A stretch of 64,000 nt of DNA from Oehlia diaphana (lineage: Eukaryota; Glomeromycota; Glomeromycetes; Glomerales; Glomeraceae): NCBI GenBank assembly GCA_003833135.1, contig QZLH01000091.1:42588-106587 (forward strand), written 5' to 3'. A model generated the notes under the pieces. That model was not told the DNA's origin and searched no databases. It saw only the letters and a program-made list of their open reading frames with translations. Shown in pieces: positions 10,224 to 21,329 of this stretch. Within the stretch, counting starts at the first letter, position 1, and each line of letters begins with the position of its first letter. Both the position numbers and the translations under genes were made by a program.

Positions 10224-11275
10224 TTAAACACCACCTATTAAAGGAGTAGATTCTTCACCGTGTCTGTTACGGATTTTTTGGATGACAGACCCAAGAATAA
10301 CGATTGAACTAATAATGGCAAGAACTAAAGCGGTCCAATGAATAACTTGATCATTTTGTTCAACGGCGACACCATATAAGTACCAAGCAATAACAATAGA
10401 ACCGGCGATATCACCCTTTCCTTTATAGAGGTAACCAATTGTGGCTAACTTTGCAAGAATCAATAATGCAATGACAACAAAGATTTTAACGATGAGACTT
10501 GGATGGCTATCATCGTCTTTCTTATCAGTTGCGAATGCAGCGAAAGTGCTAATGAAAGCAATCACAACGATCCATGCATGATAAAGAGAGAATGGAGCTC
10601 GAATCCATATAATTTCATTAATGTTGTTGCCATCACGTTGTTTAATAACTGCATAAATTACTGAAACAGGTATTGTAGTGATAAGGATGATGATCCATGA
10701 TAGAATAAGGTAATCGTTGTGCTGTATAATAAAAATTAAAATGTAAATAAAATATCGCAGTCTTTAATTACACTTGATGGCGCAGTAAAATATTTACCCA
10801 GAGAGCAAGCCATAAAGTGTTCAACAAGGTGATATTGACGAAGTGCCAGTTTATACCATCAAGAACAAGTTCTTGATCTCCGAACCACTGATAAATAACT
10901 ATTTAAAAATTTCGTCAAAATTCTGAAAACAAAAATAAAAAACCACATAAAAATAATAAAAACAGAAAATAATATTTACCGAAACCACCTAGCAAGAAAT
11001 GGATAAGGCCCCAAACACCAAATACGAAAGGAGCTGGAGAAATATAAGTTAAATGTTTACCACCATATGGGGTATTTTCCTATGAAATAATGAAAATAAA
11101 ATAAGCATCACAAGTCCAGAGCAACGTGTTATTTTTCCCCTTTTGATTTTTTTATATTAAAATAAAAATACAATACGTTTTCACGGTTAAAAAGACCGGA
11201 GTATACGTTGCTCCCTAGAAGGAAGATATAAACAAACACATTTGCAATTTTAATCGCAAGTGGATAACGTGCCAT
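10224..11275 (-). CDS. TspO/MBR-like tryptophan-rich integral membrane protein
   Basis: Four exons join in frame: 11177-11275, 10980-11079, 10798-10898, 10224-10721 (265 aa). The start MARYPLAIKIANVFVY is followed by ENTPYGGKHLTYISPAPFVF, then GVWGLIHFLLGGFVIYQWF, NTLWLALW, RAPFSLYHAWIVVIAFIS, and several further TM segments before a cytosolic tail RNRHGEESTPLIGGV. The order TYIxPAPFxFxxWGLIH, then LPF-like SLYHAWI, is that of the tryptophan-rich sensory/TspO-type family. Seven or eight TM helices are visible. The role in fungi is not established; TspO relatives bind porphyrins or lipids. Assignment rests on motif memory, so treat function as open. Confidence 0.6.
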
Positions 11276-12819
11276 GGTCGTTCTCGTCGTTCTCGTAAAA
11301 GAAAAATTACTATTTACAAATGTTAAATGCGAACAAAAATTTCTTTTGTCACTTAAAGTAATATGATAATAAAATAAGACCTATTTATATTACGTATATT
11401 ATGATGTATTATATTGATAATCAATCTATTAAGCTAATACAACTTGAATAAAAACGCCGAGGCACGACATTAGCCTTTATAAACATATCAGATATATTAA
11501 TAATAATGTTCGTTGTACAGAAAGAAAAAGTAACGTTGTATAAATTGCTTAGCCCACTATTTAGAAAGGACATTTAATATTTTCCATCATTATGAAGCCG
11601 AAATTTCCCTTTTGTTTAACGATTTTTTCTCTTTAATATAAATTTTTTGAGAAAAAATCAAAAAAAAAATGCTTTCGGATTAAACGTATACCATGTGGAA
11701 AAAGGCGGCAATTATACGCCACCATGCATAGCTAAACTTATCTGGAGGTAAAAATGAAATGCTTAGATTGATTTACCAATGTTTAAATTTACACAAATAT
11801 TACCCCATACATTCGATGCCCAAAAAATTTAAATTACGTAGAACAATAATAATTTTAAAATAAGATTAATAGAGCCTGGAATGGATAACAAAGAAATCTC
11901 TTGCATTTTGTTTGGTGAAACAGCCAATATGTACGAAATTTTCAGATTATAGATAGATAGAGTAGTGATAGAGTCTGTATGTGCACGGCCATAAAATTAA
12001 AATGTATCATTCGTACGTGAGAGTGAAAAAAATAGATTAAGACTGTCATAGTAAATCAAGGAAATCAAGGGGTTTAAGTTATCAGTTGTCAAACTTTCGA
12101 TTCCTATAATGGAAACAAGATCTTCAACATACGACTCAAATCATTTGCGGATCTCCGAAGAAAGATTATCTAAAAGAATACTCATTTTCTATTTTAAGCA
12201 TGGAGCATCCAAAAATACGCGTGAAAGTATTGCCAAAATATCTAATTCTCCCGCAGTTGATTTTCGCCGCATAATTCCGGCCAAATTATAATTTCGGCCG
12301 AAGTTAACATGTGTAATCGTTGTACCTATTCTTGTTCTAAAAAAGGCATAATTACCTACTAAATATTCCGGCGTGATGATGGATTTTTTTATTTTTACTT
12401 GTGAAACCAAGAAAAAATTTTCATTTCTAAAAAATTTTTTATTAAATAGTATAAAATAATATAAAAGTAGACTACTGATTTATTTTATTAATTTTATTAA
12501 AATATATTTAGTTTTTTTTTGTATTTTTCTCTTAAAAACAAATATTAAAAAACTAAATAAAAGATAAAATTAAGTAAATATATAAGTATATAGTATTTAA
12601 ACTACTATACTGAATTTAAAAGAATTTTAGTTAGTAATCTTTTTTAATTTACATTTATATATAAATATAATTTTATTGAAATTTGATTTTATATAATTAT
12701 AAAACAAGAATTATAAATTAATTGTTTATTAATAAAATGTGAAAAAAAAACTAATATTCTATAAAAATGAAAAAAGTAAAAAAAGTACAGATGAAAGCAG
12801 AATTGAAAGAATGCATTCT
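11276..12819. other. Intergenic, no gene supported
   Basis: AT-rich with a GC-richer patch near 12230-12310 containing TTCCGGCC and TTTCGGCCGAA, reminiscent of decayed transposon ends (compare TTCTGGCC near 1000). The 60-codon frame at 12109-12291 ends inside that patch and is not convincing. Confidence 0.5.
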
Positions 12820-13520
12820 AATGATTCTGAACAGAATTCCACCTACTAATAAGATAGGTCACCCTGTGGCTTAAGGTAAGGTTTATATATAAAATTCTTT
12901 AAAAGTTCTACTAGGATTCCGCTTACTATTAAGATAAGTTACCCTGTGATAGGATTTTACTTACTTATAAGATAGATTACCCCAGGCTTAAGGTAATAAT
13001 CTTATATAAAATTCTTTGCAGATTTAATTATAAAAGGAAATTTTATGTTACATTGTTATGATTTTTTTCTTTTTAGCTAATTAACCAATAGAATTTAAGA
13101 AAAGTAAGGTAAAAATCATTAGTAAAAACCAATTTTCTATGGTGACCTTTATTATAAAACAGGATCCTCCTGTGATCTAAGGTAAGGTTTACATATAAAA
13201 CTTTTTGAAGATTCTATTATAAATGTTATATTTATGATTTTTTTCCTTTTTAGTTAATTAATTATAGAATTTAAGCAAATCCTAAGGTAAGGTTTCATAT
13301 GAAAGTAAAGTTTTTACCAGTAAAATATCTTAGTAGTAGGTATGTTTTATCTTATTATAAAGGGAATTTTACATTACATTATTATAATTTTTTTTCTTTT
13401 TAGTTAATTAACTAATAGAGTTTAAGCAAATCTTAAAGTAAGGTTTTATATGAAAATAAAATTTTTATCAGTAACATATCTTAATAGTATGTAGGCAGAA
13501 TCCTTTCTAACTTTTATTAT
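12820..13520. repeat. Diverged repeats with AAGGTAAGGTTTATAT core
   Basis: At least five copies of AAGGTAAGGTTTnnATAT alternate with a second module, GATTTTTTTCTTTTTAG followed by TTAATTAAC and ATAGAATTTAAG (three copies near 13055, 13240 and 13390). Inverted, more decayed copies of both modules sit at 32085-32290 and one at 33110-33160. A dispersed, locally tandem repeat family; no coding capacity seen. Confidence 0.6.
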
Positions 13521-14524
13521 AAACAAAATCATAAATAACTAATTTCATAATTTATTAAAAGCTATGAAGAATTAGCTAATATATAATTTTGAGGATGTTG
13601 CTCAAACTAATTAAAATTTACAGATGAACAGTTATATGATCATTTTAATTTTAAGCAAATCAACCAACAGAACTAATAATATATTTTTGCAAATAGATTA
13701 AAAGTTACAAAACATATATATACAGACTAGAATTACAATTACATTTAATATTTTTATAGCAAATAATAATGATTATGATGCAATTTTGTTAGAATAAAGA
13801 CAAATCAAACCTATATTTAGAATTTTATTAAAAAGGTCAATGCTATACTTTTTCAAATATCTTACTGAATTTTTTTATGATTCTATATGCACAATTTTAT
13901 ATTATTAATACTAGGTATTACAGACAATTTACATCTTATTAATATTAACTAGGAAAATGAAAAACTGTTGAGAGTTTATTTAAACGCTTAATAGTAATAA
14001 TAATTTACATAAATATTATACTATATATGGTTATAAAAATGTAACAAAGTATTACAATTATAATGACATTGGTAGAAGGAAGAAAAAATATATAAGTTAA
14101 ACTGGTACTACAAATTTATCTAGTTCTATATAATAAATAATCCTTTGCTATATTTCAGGCAATTAAACCTTTACATTCTTCTTTAAATGGCTATCTAAAA
14201 AAATAGATCCATATAGGCTGATTTGTTTACTTTGCATTAAAAAGAATATTTAATTGATTTTCACAATTTTTGTTACTTAAAATTGTTTTGTAATACCAAA
14301 AAATCATCTGATTGATGATCACTTGACTAAATAATAAGTTGAACAAAAATTTACATTTGTGAAACTTAAATTATTAAATGTAAAAGAGCTGTGAAAAAAC
14401 TCATTTCACTAATAAAAAACCTATTTCTTATATATATGAAATTTTTTAATATATATTTTTAAAAAGTAAATATATTTTAATAAAATTTAAAGTAAAATAA
14501 AAATTTATATAGTCTTAGTAGCTA
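13521..14524. other. AT-rich interval, no gene seen
   Basis: No open frame, RNA gene or strong repeat structure that I can support between the repeat field and the pogo element. Confidence 0.5.
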
Positions 14525-16876
14525 CAGTCAACTCTCCATAAATGCACCCCTTTGGGACTGAGCACCTGTGTGCATTTAGAGAGGATGTGCATTTAAAAAA
14601 TATATAGTAGTAATTGAAATATTATTTATTATTATAAAATTGAAGAATTACAAAATTACAAAAATTACAAAAAATAAAGCAGTAATTACTATCTAAAGTA
14701 TTGATCTATAGTAGTTTGTTGCATTGATTTTACTTGTTTTCTTTTAATGTATTTTTTAATAATACCCACTAATTTTATATGTTCATTTGCATTTTCTTGT
14801 TGAAGTAAAAACAAATTTAGAGTTTTTAAGCATTTTAAAGCTTCATTAATGCTAATGATTTCTGCTTCAGTACTATTATCTATTTCATCAGGATGATTGG
14901 TATTTTTTTTAAATATGTTTGCAAATTCTGAAATAATTTCATCTTTAGAAATTTCATAAACAATATTTTCTTCAGGAATTGTTAGAAATTCTTTTAATTG
15001 CATCATATTGGGTAAACGAAGAGCTTTAATTGCCTTATTAAGATCATCATCAAGTACTGAATCATCATCATCATTATCATCACCTCTATTATCATCATCA
15101 TCTCCATTATCATCATCATCATCATTTCTATCATCATCGTCTCTATCATCATTATCCCTATTATTATCATCTCTATCATCATCATCCCCATTATCATCAC
15201 TATTTCCATCAAGAATTTTAGTATGATTCCAATAGTTTTGAATAGTATTGACTAAAACTTTATCCCAATTTTGAATGATGTATTGTATTGCTTGTAAAAC
15301 ATCCATTTTCAAATCTTGTATATGTTGACCAGCTTCAACTTTTTCTAACATCCACCTAATATTACAAAATAAATATTAAATAAGATTTGAATTGAAATAT
15401 TACACAATAATGCATTATAAACAAACTTGCCTAATATGATAATGGCGATAGTATTTTTTAAAAGATATAATAATACCAGCGTCCATTGGTTGAAGTTTTG
15501 AAGTTGTATTAGGAGGTAAAAAGCAAACTTCAACATTAGAAAAAGTTAGATTTTCTAGCTTATGACTTGTGCAATTATCAAGAAGTAATAAAATACATTG
15601 CCTTCTATGTTTTATGCCCACTTGATAATCAAATTCTTGAAGTCACTTTTGAAAAAAAGTTGTTAACATCCAGGCTTTAGAATTATTCTGATAAGTCATT
15701 GGTAAATTTCTGATATTGATGTTTTTAAAACATTGAGGATTTGCATATTTACCAATTATAAATGGCTTTAGTTTATGTGAATCATCAGCATTTGAACATA
15801 AAGCAACAGAAAGGCGTTCTTTGCATTTTTCCATCCAGAAAGATGCCATGTAGCTAATGTTCAATCTGGTTCTAATCTAAAAAATAACTGATACATCAAA
15901 TGATAATGAGCTAATACAAATAAGGAAAACTTGAATATTAAAAAAATTATTGATAAAAAAGCCCAGTTTTATCCATATTGTAAATTCATTCAGAAGGATA
16001 TTTGGAACATTTATTTCTAATTAATGGCAAAGCTTTAGCAATAGCATTTACGTCAGCTGAGTCTGCTTCTCCTTGAAGTTTTACCTAACAAAAATTATTA
16101 CAGTCTTTAAACTTTTGAAGCCAGCCAGAAGAAAATTGTAATGTTTCTTAAAAGACATTCAACTCATCAGCTAACTGTTTTGCTTTTTCAGTTAAAATAC
16201 CATCACTCAAAATTGTTTTATGCTAATAATTTAATACAAATTCCTTTAGTGCAAGCTTGAGTTCTGGAATAAGAATAGATTTATAGTGCTTTGCTTCTGG
16301 ATTAGCAATTTCTGTACCAAGTCTCTTATTCTTACTTTTCAAAATTCTTGTAATTATGAACTTATCAACTCTAATCCTTCATTTCTTTTCTATCCAGTTC
16401 ACATATTAGGTTTGAGTCTTTTTATTATCATAAGCATAAAGACAGAACTCATATTTTTGAAGGTCGGTTAAAGTGACTCTATTTTTTGGCATAATTTTTT
16501 ACTGGTATGCATGAAGTTAACTAAACTGTACGTACTGTGCATACTACGCGCAATTATATGGGTTTAGTAATACACATCTTAATTGATAACTTTTAGTAAT
16601 TTTTATTAATATAAATAGACAAATAAGGGATAGAAAATCAATGTAATACATGTAATACATTAAATTAAATTGAGTATTTTGGTATCTATTTCACATAAAA
16701 ATCACGTGAGTGCATTTATAGAAAATTACACTATATAATTAAATTAAAAAAATTATTACACATATAGAATATGAAGAGTGTGCATTTAGCATTAAGTCCC
16801 AAGTTGAGACCAGGCAAAAAGATGCATTTATAGAAAATATGCATTTATAGAGGATGCATTTATAGAGAGTTGACTG
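14525..16876 (-). mobile_element. 2.35-kb pogo/Tigger DNA transposon with TA duplication
   Basis: Terminal inverted repeats are CAGTCAACTCTCCATAAATG at the left (14525) and the same sequence reversed at the right (ending 16876) with one mismatch over 22 bp. TA dinucleotides flank both ends (14523-14524, 16877-16878). Subterminal GCATTTATAGA motifs repeat near both ends. The single transposase gene runs on the minus strand. Boundaries, duplication and gene content are mutually consistent with Tc1/mariner superfamily, pogo clade. Confidence 0.9.
14689..16489 (-). pseudogene. pogo-type DDE transposase, N-terminus broken, C-terminus open
   Basis: Starts MPKNRVTLTDLQKYEFC (psq/CENP-B N-terminal HTH) at about 16489. 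A CENP-B HTH segment follows (ELKLALKEFVLNY, ELNVF). The catalytic domain shows NMDKTGLF (first Asp), ILLLLDNCTSHKL (second Asp) and PPNTTSKLQPMDAGI (third Asp). Several stops interrupt the N-terminal half; one TGA at 15643-15645 replaces the Trp expected in FQK-W-LQEF. The last 220 codons (15351-14689) are open: a long Asp/Asn/Arg-rich acidic stretch (about 50 residues, from an ATC repeat) and the C-terminal QTTIDQYFR, a match to the PCNA-interacting box Q-x-x-I-x-x-Y-F. Inactive as it stands, but the open C-terminal exon is notable. Confidence 0.85.
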
Positions 16877-16959
16877 TATAAATATTTATAAAAATATAAA
16901 AAAATACTATATAAAGGATGATATCATAATAGATATTTTCAAACAATAAAAATATTTTT

Positions 16960-17253
16960 TTTATATTAGAGTTTGTATTACCATCTTTAAACGCAAATAT
17001 ATCAAGATCTACTGATCCATTTTTATAATTTAGGCTTATTGGAAAACCCTTGTTCTGGACTTTATAGGCGAAAAAAGAGCTTGCCAATTGAATTATTAGA
17101 TTTGGAGATATTTACATTTAAAGTTGAAGTATGAACTTTATAACATGCTTAAATGCAAATATCTTGGAATTTACTGATGCATTTTTTATAAATTTATGCT
17201 CTTTGGAAAGCCCTTGATCTGGTCTTATAAACAAAAAAAGAGCTTGCTGATTG
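16960..17253. repeat. Diverged ~160-bp direct duplication interrupted by the CACTGG element
   Basis: Unit 1 (about 16990-17125) carries TTTAAACGCAAATAT, CTGGACTTTATAGGCGAAAA, AGAGCTTGCCAATTG and TTATTAGATTTGGAGATATT. Unit 2 begins at about 17145 with the same order and breaks at AGAGCTTGCTGATTG (17253); it resumes beyond the large element at 22922 with CATTAGATTTGGAAATATT. The pattern independently supports the boundaries of the inserted element. Confidence 0.7.
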
Positions 17254-17264
17254 CACTGGTCAAA

Positions 17265-17640
17265 ATTGATGTTATCGGGCACATATAATCTACCCGATAT
17301 GTGCCTGATATGTATGAGATATATGTGCGATATTTAATAATACTACACATATCAGATACCTGATATGTGTAGTACAAATGTAGAAATTTGGACATATATA
17401 TTATACATATCAGATACATATCGGGTACATATCAGGTAGTAAAATATCAGTTACATATAGTATACATATCAGATACCTGATAGATTCTAATAAATATCAG
17501 ACAGATATTACATACTTATCGGGCATATGATATGTGTAGTACAATTGCAAAAATTCAGTGACATATAGCATAGATATCAGATAGATTTTGGATAGATATT
17601 ATACATTTATCTGACTAGCATTCTATATATACCAATAACG
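17265..17640. repeat. Left subterminal array of ATATCGGGTAC/ACCTGATATG motifs
   Basis: More than a dozen overlapping copies of CATATCAGATACCTGATATG-type 10-15 mers in both orientations. Mirror-image of the array at 22690-22915 near the other end of the same element. Confidence 0.75.
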
Positions 17641-18233
17641 TATAATATACATATTTCAGATAGTAGTATTTATGCTAATTTAATAGATTTATAATTTAAA
17701 TTCAATTGTTAAAAGTTTTATTTATATTTTTTAAAAATATTACAAAAAAAAAAAATTATTATTTTATATAAATTCAATTAAAATTATGTAGATACTAATT
17801 TATAATTAATGTGTTTACTTATTTATTGCTTAGTATTTTCATTTTATCATCTGTTTATTAATAATTTGATATTTAAAATAATAATAAAAAATGTTAAAGA
17901 GAGTGAGAGATTAGTGTTAGAAAATATTAGTTTAAATATTAGTAAATAAAAGTGTAGTATAAAATGTTAGTAAATACATTAGAAGTATTAATAAAAAATA
18001 TTTAGTAGTAAAATATAAAAAGAAATGTTAGTAGAAGTGTTAAAAAAAGTTTAGTACATAGCATAGTAATAGAAACATTAATAGGAGAAAAACATATTAG
18101 TAAGAACATTAAGAAAAGAGATATAACAAAAAATGTTAGAAAAAAAAATAGCAATAAAAAATATACCTTTGTATTTATTTTGGACAAAACAATAAAATAA
18201 AAATTTTTAAAAGAGAAAAGATTTTAAGAAAAA
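17641..18233. other. AT-rich with GTTAGTAAxA repeats
   Basis: From about 17895 to 18160 there are loose repeats of the form AAATGTTAGTAAAA / AACATTAGTA. No gene; runs into the scaffold gap. Confidence 0.45.
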
Positions 18234-18929
18234 NNNNNNNNNNNNNNNNNNNNNNNNNNNNNNNNNNNNNNNNNNNNNNNNNNNNNNNNNNNNNNNNNNN
18301 NNNNNNNNNNNNNNNNNNNNNNNNNNNNNNNNNNNNNNNNNNNNNNNNNNNNNNNNNNNNNNNNNNNNNNNNNNNNNNNNNNNNNNNNNNNNNNNNNNNN
18401 NNNNNNNNNNNNNNNNNNNNNNNNNNNNNNNNNNNNNNNNNNNNNNNNNNNNNNNNNNNNNNNNNNNNNNNNNNNNNNNNNNNNNNNNNNNNNNNNNNNN
18501 NNNNNNNNNNNNNNNNNNNNNNNNNNNNNNNNNNNNNNNNNNNNNNNNNNNNNNNNNNNNNNNNNNNNNNNNNNNNNNNNNNNNNNNNNNNNNNNNNNNN
18601 NNNNNNNNNNNNNNNNNNNNNNNNNNNNNNNNNNNNNNNNNNNNNNNNNNNNNNNNNNNNNNNNNNNNNNNNNNNNNNNNNNNNNNNNNNNNNNNNNNNN
18701 NNNNNNNNNNNNNNNNNNNNNNNNNNNNNNNNNNNNNNNNNNNNNNNNNNNNNNNNNNNNNNNNNNNNNNNNNNNNNNNNNNNNNNNNNNNNNNNNNNNN
18801 NNNNNNNNNNNNNNNNNNNNNNNNNNNNNNNNNNNNNNNNNNNNNNNNNNNNNNNNNNNNNNNNNNNNNNNNNNNNNNNNNNNNNNNNNNNNNNNNNNNN
18901 NNNNNNNNNNNNNNNNNNNNNNNNNNNNN
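18234..18929. other. Scaffold gap (696 N)
   Basis: Unsequenced. Open frames drawn across it are meaningless. Confidence 0.99.
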
Positions 18930-19229
18930 ATTACCATGTGATTAAAAATAATTATTAATTTTTATTGTAATTATTAATTTTAAATTGGTTTGTGTAATGC
19001 ATTTATACTAAAAGTACATTCAATTACACTCAATTGCACTGCAGTTAAACTCTTTATCACTTTAAATACAAAATCATACATTCCTATGCTGTATATACCA
19101 ATTAGTCATCTATCGGTCACCTATCGGTCACCTATCATGCATATACCTGATATCCGATTTATCCAAAATTCAAAAATAAAAGAAACATAACTTATGTTTC
19201 TTTAATATATTAAAAAATTTCCAAGCTTA

Positions 19230-20515
19230 CAATTTCAAGTCTAGGTTCATCCAAAAGTCTGACAACCTAAAAAAAGAAGAAAGAATCGTTTACTAACGTT
19301 TCTTAAAGAATAAAATAAAAAAACTACCCATCCCTTTTTTACCTAAATTTCAAAGTTCAGGTTGCATTATTCGTCCGGCAACCTAAAAAAAAGAAAAGAG
19401 AAAAGAGAAGCATTAGAAACGTTTCTTTTAAAAAAAAATAAGAAATATTACTCTGCTTAGCTTATCTGGTTCATCTAAAAGTTTTTCGAAGGTAAATATC
19501 TTTGAATTTTCATTTCACCATCCTGGAGACCTAAAAATTAAACCAAAATGTTAATTACGTTTTATTGAAAAACAAAAAAAAATAAATTTTTTCAAAGGTA
19601 AATAAATACCTTTGAATTTTCATTTTACCATCCAGAAATCTGAATACCTATAAAAAAATAAAATCAAATATTAGTTATGTTTCATTGAAAAAAAAATAAC
19701 AAAATTAGAAGAATTTCAAAGCATACTTTGAAATTCTATCCAAGGATTTAAGGATTTTGCTAACTTACACCGATATCTATAAAATAAACAAAAATAAATA
19801 AGGTTGGTTAGTTAAATAAAAAAAAAATTTGAAATAAAAAGTTTAGAAGCATTCATTTGCTTCAAAATTTACCAATCCAAAGCCTAAAGAGTAACTGAAC
19901 TGATACCTAAAAAATAAAATAAGAAAATAAATTAAATTAAAAAAAATAATAATAAATTTTGAAGCTTTTGCTTCAAAACTCACATATATAATGTCCATCA
20001 CAAGGATATCCGATATCTACATACAAATAAAAAAAATTAATTAAATTAAAAAAATATTATTTCAAATAAATTTCAAAGCAAAATGCTTTGAAGCTTACCT
20101 ATCCAATGCCTATTCAAGGGTATCTGATGGAATTAATAACCTATAAAATAAAATAAAAAAAAAATTATTTTATAAAAGTTTCGAAGTTTTCAAATTTACC
20201 TATATATCCAAAGTCCAATAGCTAAAAGCTGATCATGAAACTTACAAAGAAAAAAATTAAAAAATAATTATTTTTTTTTAATAAAAGAATTTTCGAAGCT
20301 CTTCGAAACTTACTTATATCCAAAGCCCAAGAGCTAAAAGCTAAAACCTACAAATAAAGAAAAAAAATTAAAAAAAAAAGTTATTTTTATGAAAAATTTA
20401 AAGCTTTTAAAACTCACCTATATCCAAAGTTCATATAAATTAAAAAAATATTTTATAAAAAGTTTCGAAGTGAATTTCACTTTGAAACTTACCATTCTAA
20501 AACTCAAAGACATCG
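19230..20515 (-). repeat. Tandem array of ~11-12 intron-like units with covarying hairpins
   Basis: On the minus strand each unit of about 80-130 bp reads: short exon-like segment of 30-40 nt, GTAAG/GTGAG-like border, hairpin, T-rich tract, then TTTxTAG-like border. The hairpin sits at the same place in each unit but its stem changes: GAATTTCAAAG/CTTTGAAATTC (~19709), GAAGCA/TGCTTC (~19846), TTTTGAAGC/GCTTCAAAA (~19957), TTCAAAGCA/TGCTTTGAA (~20071), TTTCGAAG/CTTCGAAA (~20291). The exon-like segments are related (TTTTAGCTxTTGGxCTTTGGATAT) but carry no sustained reading frame. Not a normal gene; see findings. Confidence 0.65.
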
Positions 20516-20659
20516 TAGCTAGTGCTCTGAATGAGTCGAGTTGAATCTGAATCTAAATTGATACTCAACTCGACTTGAGTCAACCCAGTTCAGTCTGCTT
20601 AAAAATAATGCTTTAATGACTACGTTTTTAATTGCAATGAATACACCCGCACATACCCA

Positions 20660-21090
20660 TTTATCTCTATTCCTGATCACCATTCTGAAAGAAGAGACCG
20701 TTCCTAAAAAAAAATAAGAATAAGGTGAGTAAAATAAAGAACAATAAAATCAAAGAAAAAAATGAAAAAAAAATAAAAATATACTAACTTCCTGCCTTCT
20801 TAGAAGTTTACCGAAATCACCGTTCTGAAAGAAGATACCATTCTTACTGAAGAAATAAGAATAAGGTGAGTAAAGAAAGAATAATAAAATCAAAGAAAAA
20901 AATGAAAAAAAAAATGCAAATATACTAACCTTTCACACCTTTTGCATTTTATTTTAGAAGTAGCCATTCCGAAAGAAGAGACCATTCCTAAAGAAATAAA
21001 AATAAAGTAAGCAGAAAAAGAAACCTGAAAAAAAAATGAAAATATACTAACCTTCTGCACCTCTTGCATTCTAGAAGTCCACCGAAATTA
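20660..21090 (+). repeat. Three tandem exon-intron-like units
   Basis: Units contain CCATTCTGAAAGAAGA...AAGAATAAG (exon-like, 50-62 nt), a GTGAGTAAA or GTAAGCAGA border, an A-rich stretch, ATATACTAACCTT (20781, 20922, 21043; perfect TACTAAC branch-site consensus) and a pyrimidine-rich end in TTAG or CTAG. Spacing is about 120-140 bp. One unit is open for about 20 codons, but neighbours contain stops, so coding is doubtful. Confidence 0.65.
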
Positions 21091-21329
21091 AAGTTGCAGC
21101 TCAAAAAAGCTCAAGCTGGTTTGCCTACAAAAAAAATCAGTTTCAGACTTTTGGTCATATGACTTACCGAACTGATTTATCAGTTGATAATCTTTTTTTA
21201 TTATAGTAAAAAAAAAGATTATTAAAAAAAATGGGTTTATTTTTTTTATAACGAACTCGGCCTTACACCCTTAAACTGAATGCGAAAGATAAATGGATTT
21301 ATATTTTTTTTTTTAATTGATTTAGGAAT

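Noticed and set aside
12109..12291. 60-codon plus-strand frame
   Set aside because: Short, no homology I recognise, and its end overlaps a transposon-like GGCC patch; an opposite-strand frame overlaps it.
15008..15226. Ser-rich plus-strand frame
   Set aside because: It is the antisense shadow of the Asp-rich ATC repeat in the pogo transposase C-terminus.
18224..18937. Long open frame spanning N bases
   Set aside because: The frame exists only because N codons are not read as stops; the same applies to frames at 29023-29775 and 52376-53677.
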